Source: Bacteroides sp. (GTDB lineage: Bacteria; Bacteroidota; Bacteroidia; Bacteroidales; Bacteroidaceae). From it: a stretch of DNA of 63,665 nucleotides. The notes under the pieces were generated by a model. It did not search any database. It saw only the letters and a program-made list of their open reading frames with translations, and was not told where the DNA came from. This document shows positions 8,075 through 16,520 of the stretch, piece by piece; the stretch's first letter is position 1, and each line of letters opens with the position of its first letter. A program made the position numbers and the translations under genes. The stretch spans positions 1 to 63,665 of the forward strand of contig JALCME010000025.1 of the NCBI GenBank assembly GCA_022648295.1, in the 5' to 3' direction.

Positions 8075-9094
8075 ATGTTTGAGCGTAGGAATATAAAACT
8101 CATATACTGTAAGATTATTAGGAAGATTAAGAATTTTTTACTCAGTGATCAGAGTAGGGAATTCTTAATTTTTTTATTCTTCTTCCTTATTGCCGGAGGT
8201 TTCTGGTTGCTGCAAACGTTGAATGACGATTATGAGACGGAACTGTCCATGCCTGTCCGCTTGCGGAATATTCCCGATAATGTGGTCATTACTTCGGAAC
8301 CTCCTTCTGAAGTACGCATCAGGGTGAAAGATAAAGGTACGGTATTGTTGAGTTACATGTTGGGCAAAAGTTTTTTCCCCGTTACGTTGGATTTCTCTGA
8401 TTATAGTGGAGGTCGTAACAATCGTGTGCGTATTTACTTTCCCCAATTTGAGAAAAAAATACTTAGTCAGTTGAATCTCACTACCAAATTGCTGTGGGTG
8501 AAGCCTGATACTTTGGAATATATTTATTCTACGGGGGCTTCTAAACGGGTTCCCATAAAATTTAGAGGGGAAGTGGTAGCTGCCCGGCAATATTATATCT
8601 CCGATACAATCTTCCGTCCGGACTCGGTGTTGGTTTACGCTCCGGCGGATGTACTTGATACTATTACCGCCGCTTATACCCAAAGAATACATTTGGAGAA
8701 TATATCGGATACGCTTATTCAGCAGGTATCTTTGTATGCACCGCGGGGGGTGAAGTTTGCACCGGCTACGGTTGATGCGGAGTTTCCTGTTGATGTCTAT
8801 ACCGAAAAAACGGTGGAAGTGCCTTTGCGGGGAATTAATTTCCCTGCTGGGAAAGAGTTGCGTACTTTTCCTTCGAAAGTGAGGGTGACCTTTCAGGTTG
8901 GTTTGAAGCATTTTAGAGAAATTAAAGCGGAAGATTTTCATATCAATATCTCTTACGAAGAGTTGCTCAATCAGGGATCAGATAAGTATACCGTGCAGCT
9001 TAAAACGATGCCTAAGGGAGTAAGCCAGGTTCGTTTAAACCCGGAGAAAGTCGATTTTTTAATAGAACAAATTTCTCCTGACAATGGCAATTAA
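8075..9094 (+). CDS. YbbR-domain membrane-anchored protein
   Basis: 339 residues. A short basic cytoplasmic N-terminus and one transmembrane helix (FLIFLFFFLIAGGFWLLQTL, about residues 28-47) are followed by a long extracytoplasmic region with repeated YbbR-like beta modules (for example ELSMPVRLRNIPDNVVI and EVPLRGINFPAGKELRTFPSKVRVTFQVGL in pieces). YbbR/CdaR proteins in Firmicutes modulate a diadenylate cyclase, but no cyclase gene is adjacent here, so that role cannot be assumed. Its last 11 bp overlap coaE. A long antisense open frame inside it (8174-8941) looks like a by-product of the codon pattern. Confidence 0.85.
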   Translation: MFERRNIKLIYCKIIRKIKNFLLSDQSREFLIFLFFFLIAGGFWLLQTLNDDYETELSMPVRLRNIPDNVVITSEPPSEVRIRVKDKGTVLLSYMLGKSFFPVTLDFSDYSGGRNNRVRIYFPQFEKKILSQLNLTTKLLWVKPDTLEYIYSTGASKRVPIKFRGEVVAARQYYISDTIFRPDSVLVYAPADVLDTITAAYTQRIHLENISDTLIQQVSLYAPRGVKFAPATVDAEFPVDVYTEKTVEVPLRGINFPAGKELRTFPSKVRVTFQVGLKHFREIKAEDFHINISYEELLNQGSDKYTVQLKTMPKGVSQVRLNPEKVDFLIEQISPDNGN

Positions 9095-9698
9095 AATAGG
9101 TATAACAGGTGGCATTGGCAGTGGAAAGAGTATTGTTTCCCATTTGCTGGAGGTAATGGGGGTGCCCGTTTATGTTTCGGATGACGAGGCAAAACGGCTT
9201 ACAGTCTCTGATTCGCGCATCCGGGAACAATTAATGCTTTTACTCGGAGAAAATGTCTACCAAGGTGGAATACTCAATAGGCCGATGCTGGCTTCCTACC
9301 TTTTTGAAAGTCCTGATCGTATGAAGCAGATAAATAGTATTATTCATCCTGTTGTGAAATATGATTTCCGCGCGTGGGTGGAGGTGCATGATGATTCTCC
9401 TGTGGTTGGTTTGGAATCTGCTATTTTAATTGAAGCCGGCTTTGCCGGTGAGGTGGACTGCGTGGTTCTGGTTTATGCACCGGAGGAAATACGCATTGAA
9501 CGTGCCATGAAACGTGATGGCGCTTCACGGGATTTAGTGGAACAGAGGGTACGCAGTCAGATGAGCGATGAAATAAAGCGTGAACAGGCAAATTTTGTAA
9601 TAGTAAACGATGGTGAAACAGCGTTAATTCCTCAGGTTTTAGAGCTGATGTCTTCGCTATCCGAAAATATTTCCTACCTTTGTCCACCGAAAAGATAA
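9084..9698 (+). CDS. coaE: Dephospho-CoA kinase
   Basis: 204 residues, the normal length. It catalyses the last step of coenzyme A synthesis, ATP-dependent phosphorylation of dephospho-CoA. The Walker A loop GITGGIGSGKS begins at residue 6, with YVSDDEAKR, LESAILIEAGF and the lid segment (AMKRDGASRDLVEQRVRSQ) following. The ATG lies inside the 3' end of the YbbR gene, so translation is coupled. Confidence 0.97.
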   Translation: MAIKIGITGGIGSGKSIVSHLLEVMGVPVYVSDDEAKRLTVSDSRIREQLMLLLGENVYQGGILNRPMLASYLFESPDRMKQINSIIHPVVKYDFRAWVEVHDDSPVVGLESAILIEAGFAGEVDCVVLVYAPEEIRIERAMKRDGASRDLVEQRVRSQMSDEIKREQANFVIVNDGETALIPQVLELMSSLSENISYLCPPKR

Positions 9699-9723
9699 AT
9701 TACTAATAAAATTAAGATATACT

Positions 9724-10152
9724 ATGCTAAAGACTATTTTGTCTATATCCGGTAAGCCCGGTTTGTATAAGCTTGTTTCACAAGGCAAGAATATGTTGAT
9801 CGTAGAGTCTCTTTCTGACAAAAAACGTTTTCCGGCTTATGGCAACGAAAAAATTATTTCTTTGGGAGATATTGCCATGTATACGGATTCTGACGATGTG
9901 CCTTTGAAGGATGTGTTGCAAGCCATGAAAGTGAAGGAAAACGGAGCTGTTGTGGCAATAGACCCTAAAAAAGCAACTACCGAAGAATTGCGTGATTATT
10001 TAGAAAGCGTGTTACCCAACTTTGATCGCGACCGTGTTCATTCATCGGATATAAAGAAACTTATTGCATGGTATAATTTGTTAGTTTCATATGGAATGAC
10101 TGATTTTGAAGAGGCTCAGGATACGGAAACTGAAGTTAACAAAGGAGAGTAA
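9724..10152 (+). CDS. DUF5606-domain protein (conserved in Bacteroidetes)
   Basis: 142 residues, soluble, no signal peptide. The N-terminal half (LKTILSISGKPGLYKLVSQGKNMLIVESL) resembles a small SH3-like barrel. The middle (TTEELRDYLESVLPNFDRDRVHSSDIKKLIAWYNLL) is helical and highly conserved in the family. The function is unknown. It follows coaE by 25 bp and ends at a strong terminator, so it closes the nusB-led unit; the constant company of coaE and nusB suggests a housekeeping role. Confidence 0.82.
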   Translation: MLKTILSISGKPGLYKLVSQGKNMLIVESLSDKKRFPAYGNEKIISLGDIAMYTDSDDVPLKDVLQAMKVKENGAVVAIDPKKATTEELRDYLESVLPNFDRDRVHSSDIKKLIAWYNLLVSYGMTDFEEAQDTETEVNKGE

Positions 10153-10185
10153 TGACTGTAGGATAACACTCTAATAATACAAGAG

Positions 10186-10228
10186 GGTGGGTTATTCGTT
10201 TTTTTAGCGAATAATCCACCTTTTTTTT
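10186..10228 (+). terminator. Terminator of the nusB-coaE-DUF5606 unit
   Basis: A 13-bp stem (GGTGGGTTATTCG at 10186-10198, CGAATAATCCACC at 10208-10220, one G-T pair) is followed by eight T residues. Confidence 0.93.
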
Positions 10229-10565
10229 AAGATTTCATTTCTAAATTTGATTACTTTTTATATATTTGTTGCCATCCACAAAACATAGAGTGGTAGCGAC
10301 CTCTCCCGCATAATTGCGGATAGAAAATGGATCAAAGCGTTTTATATTATCTTGTACTTGAAATCTGGAAAATTTCACTATATTCGGAGGTAATAATAAG
10401 TAGACGCTCATGCTTTATTATATATGCAAATATATAACGGAGCGTGGGTTGTTGTATATTATTTGAATAGTGGCAGTCCAGAGCCCCAAGTACAATGATA
10501 GCAGCAGTTCCCACGCTTTTGTATGAATACCTTCCCTTTAGAGGGAACTGGAGGGAAGAATAAAT
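10229..10565 (+). other. 337-bp gene-free stretch, possible long structured leader
   Basis: No convincing frame on either strand. TATATTTG at 10261-10268 is an exact -7 match. A transcript starting there would have a leader of about 290 nt before the small gene at 10566. The leader could fold: CCGCATAATTGCGG near 10308, and GCGTGGG (about 10442) pairing with CCCACGC (about 10510). It may be a regulatory leader, a small RNA or decayed sequence. Confidence 0.35.
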
Positions 10566-10805
10566 ATGATGAAAGGGCATAAAAGCATGACAGTTCGGGT
10601 CGATGAAACCGATGGCAAGATCTATATATACGAGGTGTTTCCGGAGGCTATACTTTGTTTATATGACATTAGTGGAAACATTATTGAAATTAAACAGACG
10701 AAGACGCCAGAAGTATCTTTTGATATACCATCTCGGGGTAAGTATGTGCTGGTGGTGACTCATGCATTACATATGCCCATTGTTAAGAAGCTTGTGATAG
10801 AATAA
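10566..10805 (+). CDS. Small beta-rich protein resembling the C-terminal half of DUF3244
   Basis: 79 residues from an ATG with a good ribosome-binding site (GGAGGG, 10 bp upstream). The pattern KIYIYEVFPEAILCLYDISG...VSFDIPSRGKYVLVVTH resembles the second half of the DUF3244 / secretion-tail-like beta sandwich found in small Bacteroides proteins. A normal member has a signal peptide and an extra N-terminal part; both are missing, so this may be a 5'-truncated remnant or a genuine short cytoplasmic form. It has its own terminator. The family call is tentative. Confidence 0.5.
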   Translation: MMKGHKSMTVRVDETDGKIYIYEVFPEAILCLYDISGNIIEIKQTKTPEVSFDIPSRGKYVLVVTHALHMPIVKKLVIE

Positions 10806-10830
10806 TGCCTTATCTTCATAATGCAGAAGT

Positions 10831-10869
10831 CCCCGGGAAATCGAGCGATGATTTCCCGGGGGCTTTTTC
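10831..10869 (+). terminator. Terminator after the small DUF3244-like gene
   Basis: A perfect 12-bp GC-rich stem (CCCCGGGAAATC at 10831-10842, GATTTCCCGGGG at 10850-10861) is followed by GGCTTTTTC. It separates the plus-strand gene from converging clpB. Confidence 0.92.
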
Positions 10870-10919
10870 AATTATACTTAGAGGTATAGGGATGGCACCC
10901 TTGCGTATATATTTTAGGT

Positions 10920-13508
10920 TTAGTTGCTGAAAACCAATCCGTTGCCACTGGCGTCAACCGTAATCGGCTTGCTACGATCTACTTCTTGCGACAACAACCG
11001 TTTGGAGAGGTCATTGAGCAAATAATGCTGTATGGCCCGCTTTACAGGTCGTGCACCATATTCAGGATCATATCCGGTTTGGCTGATAAATTGTACGGCT
11101 GCATCAGTCAGTTTTAGCTCTACGCCATTTTGGGCAAGCATCTGCTGTATGCTCTTGATCTGAAGCAGTACAATCTGCTTGATTTCGCTTTCCGTCAACG
11201 GTAGGAACATGATGATTTCATCAATACGGTTCAGGAACTCCGGTCGGATGGATTTCTTCAGCATGTTCATCACTTCGTTCTTGGTTTCTTCTATCACCTG
11301 AACTTTATTGGAACTGTTGATGTGTTCCATTTGGCTCTGGATATACGAGCTTCCCATGTTCGAAGTCATGATGATGATGGTATTCTTGAAGTTGACTACC
11401 CGTCCTTTGTTGTCCGTCAGACGACCGTCGTCCAATACCTGTAACAGGATGTTGAACACGTCCGGGTGCGCTTTTTCTATTTCATCGAACAAGACGACGG
11501 AATAGGGCTTACGTCGTATGGCTTCGGTCAACTGTCCGCCTTCATCATAGCCTACGTATCCGGGAGGCGCTCCAACCAGTCGGGAAACGCTGAATTTCTC
11601 CTGATATTCACTCATGTCGATACGCGTCATCATGGACTCATCGTCAAACAGAAATTCTGCAAGTGCCTTGGCCAGCTCCGTTTTACCTACACCAGTGGTA
11701 CCAAGGAAGATGAACGATCCGATGGGACGTTTGGGATATTGTAATCCCGCACGGCTACGGCGTACGGCATCAGCAACAGCCTGAATAGCTTCTTCTTGTC
11801 CAATGACCCGCTTGTGCAGTTCATCTTCGAGGTGTAGCAGCTTATCTTTCTCACTTTGAAGCATCTTGTTAACCGGTATGCCCGTCCAGCGAGATACTAC
11901 GTCGGCAATGTCTTCGGCATCCACTTCCTCTTTAATCATGGCGTTGTCACCCTGCATCTCGTGCAGTTGTTGCTGCGTATCCTCAATTTCTTTGTTGAGC
12001 GCCTGTAACTTGCCGTAACGGATTTCCGCCACTTTGCCATAGTCACCTTCACGTTCCGCTTTGTCGGCTTCAAATTTCAGGTTTTCTATTTCCACCTTGT
12101 TCTGCTGAATCTTGTTCACCAGTGTTTTCTCGCTTTGCCACTTAGCCTTATATAGGCTTTCCTGCTCTTTCAGTTCGGCAAGTTCCTTACCGATCTGTTC
12201 CAATTTAGGCTTGTCATTTTCCCGTTTGATGGCTTCGCGTTCAATCTCCAACTGCTTGATTTTACGTGAAATCTCATCCAGTTCCTCGGGCACGGAATCC
12301 ACTTCCATACGTAGTTTGGCTGCCGCTTCATCCATCAGGTCGATGGCTTTATCCGGCAGAAAACGGTCGGTGATGTACCGGTTGCTAAGCTCCACGGCTG
12401 CAATAATGGCATCGTCTTTGATTCGTACGTGGTGGTGGTTTTCGTAACGTTCCTTCAGTCCTCGCAATATAGAAACGGTACTCAACGTATCCGGTTCGTT
12501 GACCTGAACAATCTGGAAACGACGTTCCAACGCCTTGTCCTTTTCAAAGTATTTTTGATACTCGTCCAAGGTGGTGGCACCAATGCTTCGCAATTCTCCA
12601 CGAGCCAGTGCTGGCTTTAGAATATTGGCTGCATCCATAGCCCCCTCGCCTTTACCGGCTCCTACCAGTGTGTGGATTTCGTCGATAAACAAAATGATGT
12701 TTCCGTCGGAGTTCTTCACTTCGTTAATCACGGCTTTCAAACGTTCCTCAAACTCACCCTTATATTTGGCACCGGCCACGAGCGCACCCATGTCCAGTGA
12801 ATAAACCTGCTTGTTTTTAAGATTTTCCGGTACATCTCCCCGAAGGATACGATGTGCCAGACCTTCCACAATAGCCGTTTTACCTGTACCCGGTTCACCG
12901 ATCAGGATGGGATTGTTTTTGGTACGCCGGCTCAGGATTTGAAGTACCCGGCGGATTTCTTCGTCACGTCCTATCACCGGGTCGAGTTTACCGTTGCGGG
13001 CGGCTTCGTTCAGGTTGATGGCATATTTTTCCAACGCTTGATAATTGTCTTCGCTGGATTGTGAAGTAACCTTTTCGCCTTTACGCAGTTCTGTGATAGC
13101 TTCCCGCAATTCCCGTTCCGTCATTCCCGCATCTTTCAGGATGGTGGCGACGGTGCTTTTAACCGTAAGCAATGACAGCAACAGGTGTTCTATGGAAACA
13201 AACTCATCGCCCATTTCCTTGGAATATTGGGTTGCTTTTTGGAATACGTCGTTGGTTTCCCGACTCAGATAAGGTTCTCCGCCCGATACTTTGGGCAGGG
13301 AATCGGTCTGCTTGTCAAGTACGGTGGCTATTTGTTGCCCGTTCATACCCAGCTTTTGGAAGATGAAGTTGGTGATGTTTTCACCGACTTTCATTACCCC
13401 CTGCATCACATGTACCGGCTCAATGACTTGCTGTCCCTTGCTTTGGGCAAGGTTCAACGCCTCTTGTACGGCTTCCTGCGATTTGATGGTAAAATTGTTA
13501 AAGTTCAT
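10920..13508 (-). CDS. clpB: ATP-dependent chaperone ClpB
   Basis: 862 residues, full length. Hexameric AAA+ disaggregase that pulls polypeptides out of heat-induced aggregates with DnaK. Order: N-terminal Clp_N repeats (about 1-145), AAA1 with Walker A GEPGTGKT (about 200-207) and IILFIDEIHTLVGAG, the ClpB-specific coiled-coil middle domain (about 400-530, heptads of Glu/Lys), AAA2 with GTTGVGKT and VVLFDEIEKAHPDV, and the D2-small domain. A strong Shine-Dalgarno (AAAGGAG) precedes the ATG, and a 17-bp perfect palindrome lies at 13551-13567, near where the promoter should be. Confidence 0.98.
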   Translation of the reverse strand: MNFNNFTIKSQEAVQEALNLAQSKGQQVIEPVHVMQGVMKVGENITNFIFQKLGMNGQQIATVLDKQTDSLPKVSGGEPYLSRETNDVFQKATQYSKEMGDEFVSIEHLLLSLLTVKSTVATILKDAGMTERELREAITELRKGEKVTSQSSEDNYQALEKYAINLNEAARNGKLDPVIGRDEEIRRVLQILSRRTKNNPILIGEPGTGKTAIVEGLAHRILRGDVPENLKNKQVYSLDMGALVAGAKYKGEFEERLKAVINEVKNSDGNIILFIDEIHTLVGAGKGEGAMDAANILKPALARGELRSIGATTLDEYQKYFEKDKALERRFQIVQVNEPDTLSTVSILRGLKERYENHHHVRIKDDAIIAAVELSNRYITDRFLPDKAIDLMDEAAAKLRMEVDSVPEELDEISRKIKQLEIEREAIKRENDKPKLEQIGKELAELKEQESLYKAKWQSEKTLVNKIQQNKVEIENLKFEADKAEREGDYGKVAEIRYGKLQALNKEIEDTQQQLHEMQGDNAMIKEEVDAEDIADVVSRWTGIPVNKMLQSEKDKLLHLEDELHKRVIGQEEAIQAVADAVRRSRAGLQYPKRPIGSFIFLGTTGVGKTELAKALAEFLFDDESMMTRIDMSEYQEKFSVSRLVGAPPGYVGYDEGGQLTEAIRRKPYSVVLFDEIEKAHPDVFNILLQVLDDGRLTDNKGRVVNFKNTIIIMTSNMGSSYIQSQMEHINSSNKVQVIEETKNEVMNMLKKSIRPEFLNRIDEIIMFLPLTESEIKQIVLLQIKSIQQMLAQNGVELKLTDAAVQFISQTGYDPEYGARPVKRAIQHYLLNDLSKRLLSQEVDRSKPITVDASGNGLVFSN

Positions 13509-13550
13509 ATTTTATCTCCTTTCATTTTCGTTTTGTTTTCAATGCTATAC

Positions 13551-13567
13551 TGGCAAATGATTTGCCA
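13551..13567. promoter_or_regulatory. 17-bp perfect palindrome upstream of clpB
   Basis: TGGCAAATGATTTGCCA is a perfect dyad about 43 bp upstream of the clpB start. It does not match CIRCE. It could be an operator for a heat-shock regulator; the role is inferred from position only. Confidence 0.4.
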
Positions 13568-13635
13568 AGCTGTTGAGCGTGTCAAAATTGCAGATAAATC
13601 AGAATAAAATATGACAAAATGACTGTTGCTACATT

Positions 13636-14039
13636 TCGTCATTTTCTGTTCCTAAAGCCATCGGTTCTGTTCTTTCGAAGTAGTGGTCCTACCTGACAAA
13701 GATTGCGGTTCCATTTTGCTAAAGTTGCGCTTCTACTCCGTGGAAGTAGCGCTTCTGTTTGGCGAGAGTTGCGCTTCTGTTTTTCAGGCTTACTTTCGTT
13801 GCATCCCGGGTTTACATCCATTGCATCCCAGGTTTGTAGCCGTCGTAGCCCAGGTCTGTGATGCCTGTATCCCAGGTTTGTAGCCGTTGTATCCCGGGTT
13901 TATATCTGTCGTACCTAAGGGCGAAGAGGGTTACTCCCCCGATCTATGACGTTTGCTGCCCGGATTAATGACGTTTGTTACCCCGGTTTATGATGTTTGT
14001 TTCCCGAATTAATGACTTCTGCTGTCCGGATTTGCGCGG
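13636..14039. repeat. Degenerate 22-bp direct-repeat array (about 18 units)
   Basis: Two blocks keep an exact 22-bp step: block A 13636-13789 (7 units, core GCGCTTCTGTTT as in GTAGCGCTTCTGTTTGGCG) and, after an 8-bp register shift, block B 13798-14039 (11 units, core TGYATCCCRGGTTTRTA). Within each block, units share roughly half to four-fifths of bases. The step is not a multiple of three, so this is not a protein-coding repeat. The last units overlap the 3' end of the DUF4373 gene. The unit length is that of plasmid iterons; there are no unique spacers, so it is not CRISPR. Confidence 0.85.
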
Positions 14040-15452
14040 AGGATGCTCCCGACTGGCAATAGCAGCTGTTCCGTTTCGCAATGGCGGAGCCGAATTTATG
14101 AATGCTTTGCCGTTTTTATAATATTCATCGGCAACAGCTTCATTATCAGCAATAACATCAGCATCGACAACATTGCCTGCAATAACAGGACTGATGCCAG
14201 TAACTACATCAGTAGCAGAACCGGTATCACTAGCAACGGCAACATCAACAAAAATATCATCATCAACAGCAGCAGAGTCTCTCTCTTTTTCTTCTTCTTT
14301 TTCTGCTGTTGCTATTTTATTTATTCTCATCTTATCTATTCTTATCTTATCTATTCTTAGCACGCGCGTATTGATTTCATACAGGTAGATGTGTTTAACC
14401 CGCTCGCTACTCCTTAAATGCTTGTCTTCGAAGCTGATAAGGGTAAGTAAGAAGCCTCCTTCCGGCATCGTTTCCGGTGCTGTTTTTGTCGAAAATTCAT
14501 CTGGTTTTCGTTCAAAATTGGTCGAATACTGGTTCAGTTTCTGTTCATTTTTGGGCCAATATCCATTCAGTTTTAGTCTTTTTTTTGCCAAATATCCATT
14601 CATTTCCGGTGCATCGTTTACCCAATTCCACCTCAAAAACCAGTTAAAAACTCTCAGGTCTTTGCTCAGTTCCAACAATACTTTCTGCATGGAAAACAGG
14701 TAATACGTCCGGCGGTCCGCTTCATTTTCGGGCCAGTGTCCGTTTAAATAAAGTTCGCCTTTGCGGAGTGTGGCATATACATAGTGTTTTATACACTCCA
14801 CATTTTCTTCGATGGGTTCTTCTGCTATTTCCGGTACATTTCCGGTTGCTTCTGACGTGTCTTTAGCAGTAAGACAGGCCTTTTGTTTATCTTCGCAAGA
14901 GCTATTGATAGCTTTGGTAAAACAGCTGTCCGCCCCTTTAGTAAACGGGGCATTGGGGCTTTCCGTAAACGGTTCGTTTACATTTTCAGTGATCTGACTG
15001 TTTGAAGTTTCTGAAGCGCACTCGTTTACATTTTCGGCAATGCGATTGTTCAGATCCTTTGCAGAGTGTTGGTCTGTCCTTGCGACTGTTTTGCTTTCCG
15101 GAGAGTCTTTGTTTGCAGTGTGGTTTCTGTCAGGGTGGGTATTTCCTTTATGCGTGGTGGAGCCATCATCACTACTCTTTGAATATGGAATAACCGAAGA
15201 GAAGCAGTCTCCTTCCACGTTAAATAATCCGTAATCGGTAATCACCTTCTTCATGTAAGTTGAGGTGAATCCTTTTCGTCTGATACTGTTAAGATAGAGG
15301 AAACTTATTTTCTGATGCGACTGCATGCTGATTTTCTCAATGATATACCAGTACGTACCGTATCCTTTTGCTCCTTCTTTAGCGAGGAGAGCGCCTATCC
15401 GCTCATCGAATGATGCACATTTATCGTGTTTAAACCAAGGATATGAATTCAT
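13965..15452 (-). CDS. DUF4373 (Lin1244/Lin1753-like) protein with long low-complexity tail
   Basis: 495 residues. Residues 1-90 (NSYPWFKHDKCASFDERIGA, GAKGYGTYWYIIEKI, MKKVITDYGLFN) match the DUF4373 / Lin1244-Lin1753 N-terminal domain, a winged-helix-like module seen in phage and plasmid replication-type proteins. The rest is fast-evolving: 8-residue repeats around 'FTK' (about 155-190), 11-residue repeats (NGY, NGY, NQY, DEF spaced by 11, about 290-325), IRIDKIRIDKMRINK, then an acidic Ala/Val/Asp-rich region. The final codons lie within the 22-bp repeat array. A DNA-binding role is inferred from the domain. An exact TAATTTTG -7 box and a 13-bp inverted repeat lie upstream. Confidence 0.75.
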   Translation of the reverse strand: MNSYPWFKHDKCASFDERIGALLAKEGAKGYGTYWYIIEKISMQSHQKISFLYLNSIRRKGFTSTYMKKVITDYGLFNVEGDCFSSVIPYSKSSDDGSTTHKGNTHPDRNHTANKDSPESKTVARTDQHSAKDLNNRIAENVNECASETSNSQITENVNEPFTESPNAPFTKGADSCFTKAINSSCEDKQKACLTAKDTSEATGNVPEIAEEPIEENVECIKHYVYATLRKGELYLNGHWPENEADRRTYYLFSMQKVLLELSKDLRVFNWFLRWNWVNDAPEMNGYLAKKRLKLNGYWPKNEQKLNQYSTNFERKPDEFSTKTAPETMPEGGFLLTLISFEDKHLRSSERVKHIYLYEINTRVLRIDKIRIDKMRINKIATAEKEEEKERDSAAVDDDIFVDVAVASDTGSATDVVTGISPVIAGNVVDADVIADNEAVADEYYKNGKAFINSAPPLRNGTAAIASREHPPRKSGQQKSLIRETNIINRGNKRH

Positions 15453-15475
15453 TTCTTTTCTTAATTTTATTGTAA

Positions 15476-15483
15476 CAAAATTA
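15476..15483 (-). promoter_or_regulatory. -7 box of the DUF4373 gene
   Basis: Read on the minus strand: TAATTTTG, an exact Bacteroides -7 match 24 bp before the ATG. No clear -33 TTTG. Confidence 0.5.
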
Positions 15484-15511
15484 CTAAATAATAAATGTTA
15501 AGTATGTGTTA

Positions 15512-15609
15512 AAATGTACGGTTTGTGTTTTCAAATTTTATTATTAATGCCCTCAGAAGTAGCTGTGGAGCCTGTTTTTTTCGATAAAAAAAGTAAAAAC
15601 CGTACATTT
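15512..15609. repeat. 13-bp inverted repeats flanking 72 bp upstream of the DUF4373 gene
   Basis: AAATGTACGGTTT at 15512-15524 is repeated as its exact reverse complement at 15597-15609. The pair lies in the 298-bp gap between the DUF4373 gene and the next gene. It could be an operator pair or a small invertible segment. No recombinase gene is adjacent. Confidence 0.6.
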
Positions 15610-15750
15610 GTCGAATTATGTTTTTTTAACGCCGATTTGCTTTTGAAGGATGTCGTATGCTCACCTTTATGCATCTTTTTGAGGTAAGTGGGTGGGGAGA
15701 TAAGAAGAATATTGTATCTTTAGGGCTCTAATTGAAAAATAAATAAGGAT

Positions 15751-16365
15751 ATGGCAGATCAAGTTCAGTTTGTTGAGAATGTGGTGTTGATAGACCTTGC
15801 CGGGTTTAATGAAGCGGTTTCTCTTATCAAGCGTTTTTTTGAAGATCATCTGAACAGAAAGATTGATGATCTCGACTTACAGGGATGGGTGTCGTGCATG
15901 GCTATGGATGCCGGAATAACTGCCGGAAGAAACCGGGTACAGGTCATTTTCCTGCACGATGGAACGGTTAGTGACCTTTCGTGTTGCAGTGCTCCTCCGT
16001 TAGATGATCTTAAAGGGATGGGTTTCACTAGTTCATTGGGCGATTTTACGTTCTCCGTCATTTCGTCCGAAGGGTTTGCTTCCCAGGAGAATTTCTTCCT
16101 TGATTTGATGCACATTGCCCTTGATTCGGTGGAGGTGAAACGCCTTGTTCTGATTCCCGATAATGTAGCTTATGGTGATAAAATGCATGAAGTTTTGCAC
16201 CAAACCTTGCCTGAAATTCAGGCTGAGAAACCCAAGGAGATTGTTTGTTTCTTTACAGCCGTTCAAGATAAGCCGTTGGAATATAAATGCGATTCTCTTA
16301 TCTTCTCGATGATGCATTGCATGAATATCAATAGCGATGAGCTTGGTTTTATTTACGAAAATTGA
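15751..16365 (+). CDS. Conserved hypothetical cytoplasmic protein
   Basis: 204 residues, no signal peptide or membrane helix. I do not recognise a family with certainty. The sequence alternates short beta strands and helices (ENVVLIDLAGFNEAVSLIKRFFE, NRVQVIFLHDG, VKRLVLIPDNVAYGD, PKEIVCFFTAVQDKPLEYK), a compact alpha/beta fold with many Cys/Met residues. It stands alone, preceded by a likely promoter (TATCTTTA near 15714) and followed by a 155-bp gap before the LysR gene. Confidence 0.75.
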   Translation: MADQVQFVENVVLIDLAGFNEAVSLIKRFFEDHLNRKIDDLDLQGWVSCMAMDAGITAGRNRVQVIFLHDGTVSDLSCCSAPPLDDLKGMGFTSSLGDFTFSVISSEGFASQENFFLDLMHIALDSVEVKRLVLIPDNVAYGDKMHEVLHQTLPEIQAEKPKEIVCFFTAVQDKPLEYKCDSLIFSMMHCMNINSDELGFIYEN

Positions 16366-16520
16366 TAAGAGATAAGTCGCTTGCCGTATTGTTGTTTTCT
16401 TATGCTTCATCCCTGCAAATAACTCGCTTTGCTGTTAAACGTTGTTTGCATATTCGTCGGGTGTTGTTTGCCTTATTATTCTTGAGAATGATGATTTTAT
16501 AAATTAAATTAAGTATAATT

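Noticed and set aside
8174..8941. 255-codon minus-strand frame inside the YbbR gene
   Set aside because: Antisense to a well-supported gene, with biased Arg/His/Ile composition typical of a shadow frame.
13636..14039. CRISPR array at the 22-bp repeats
   Set aside because: Units follow each other directly without unique spacers, are strongly degenerate, and no cas genes are near.
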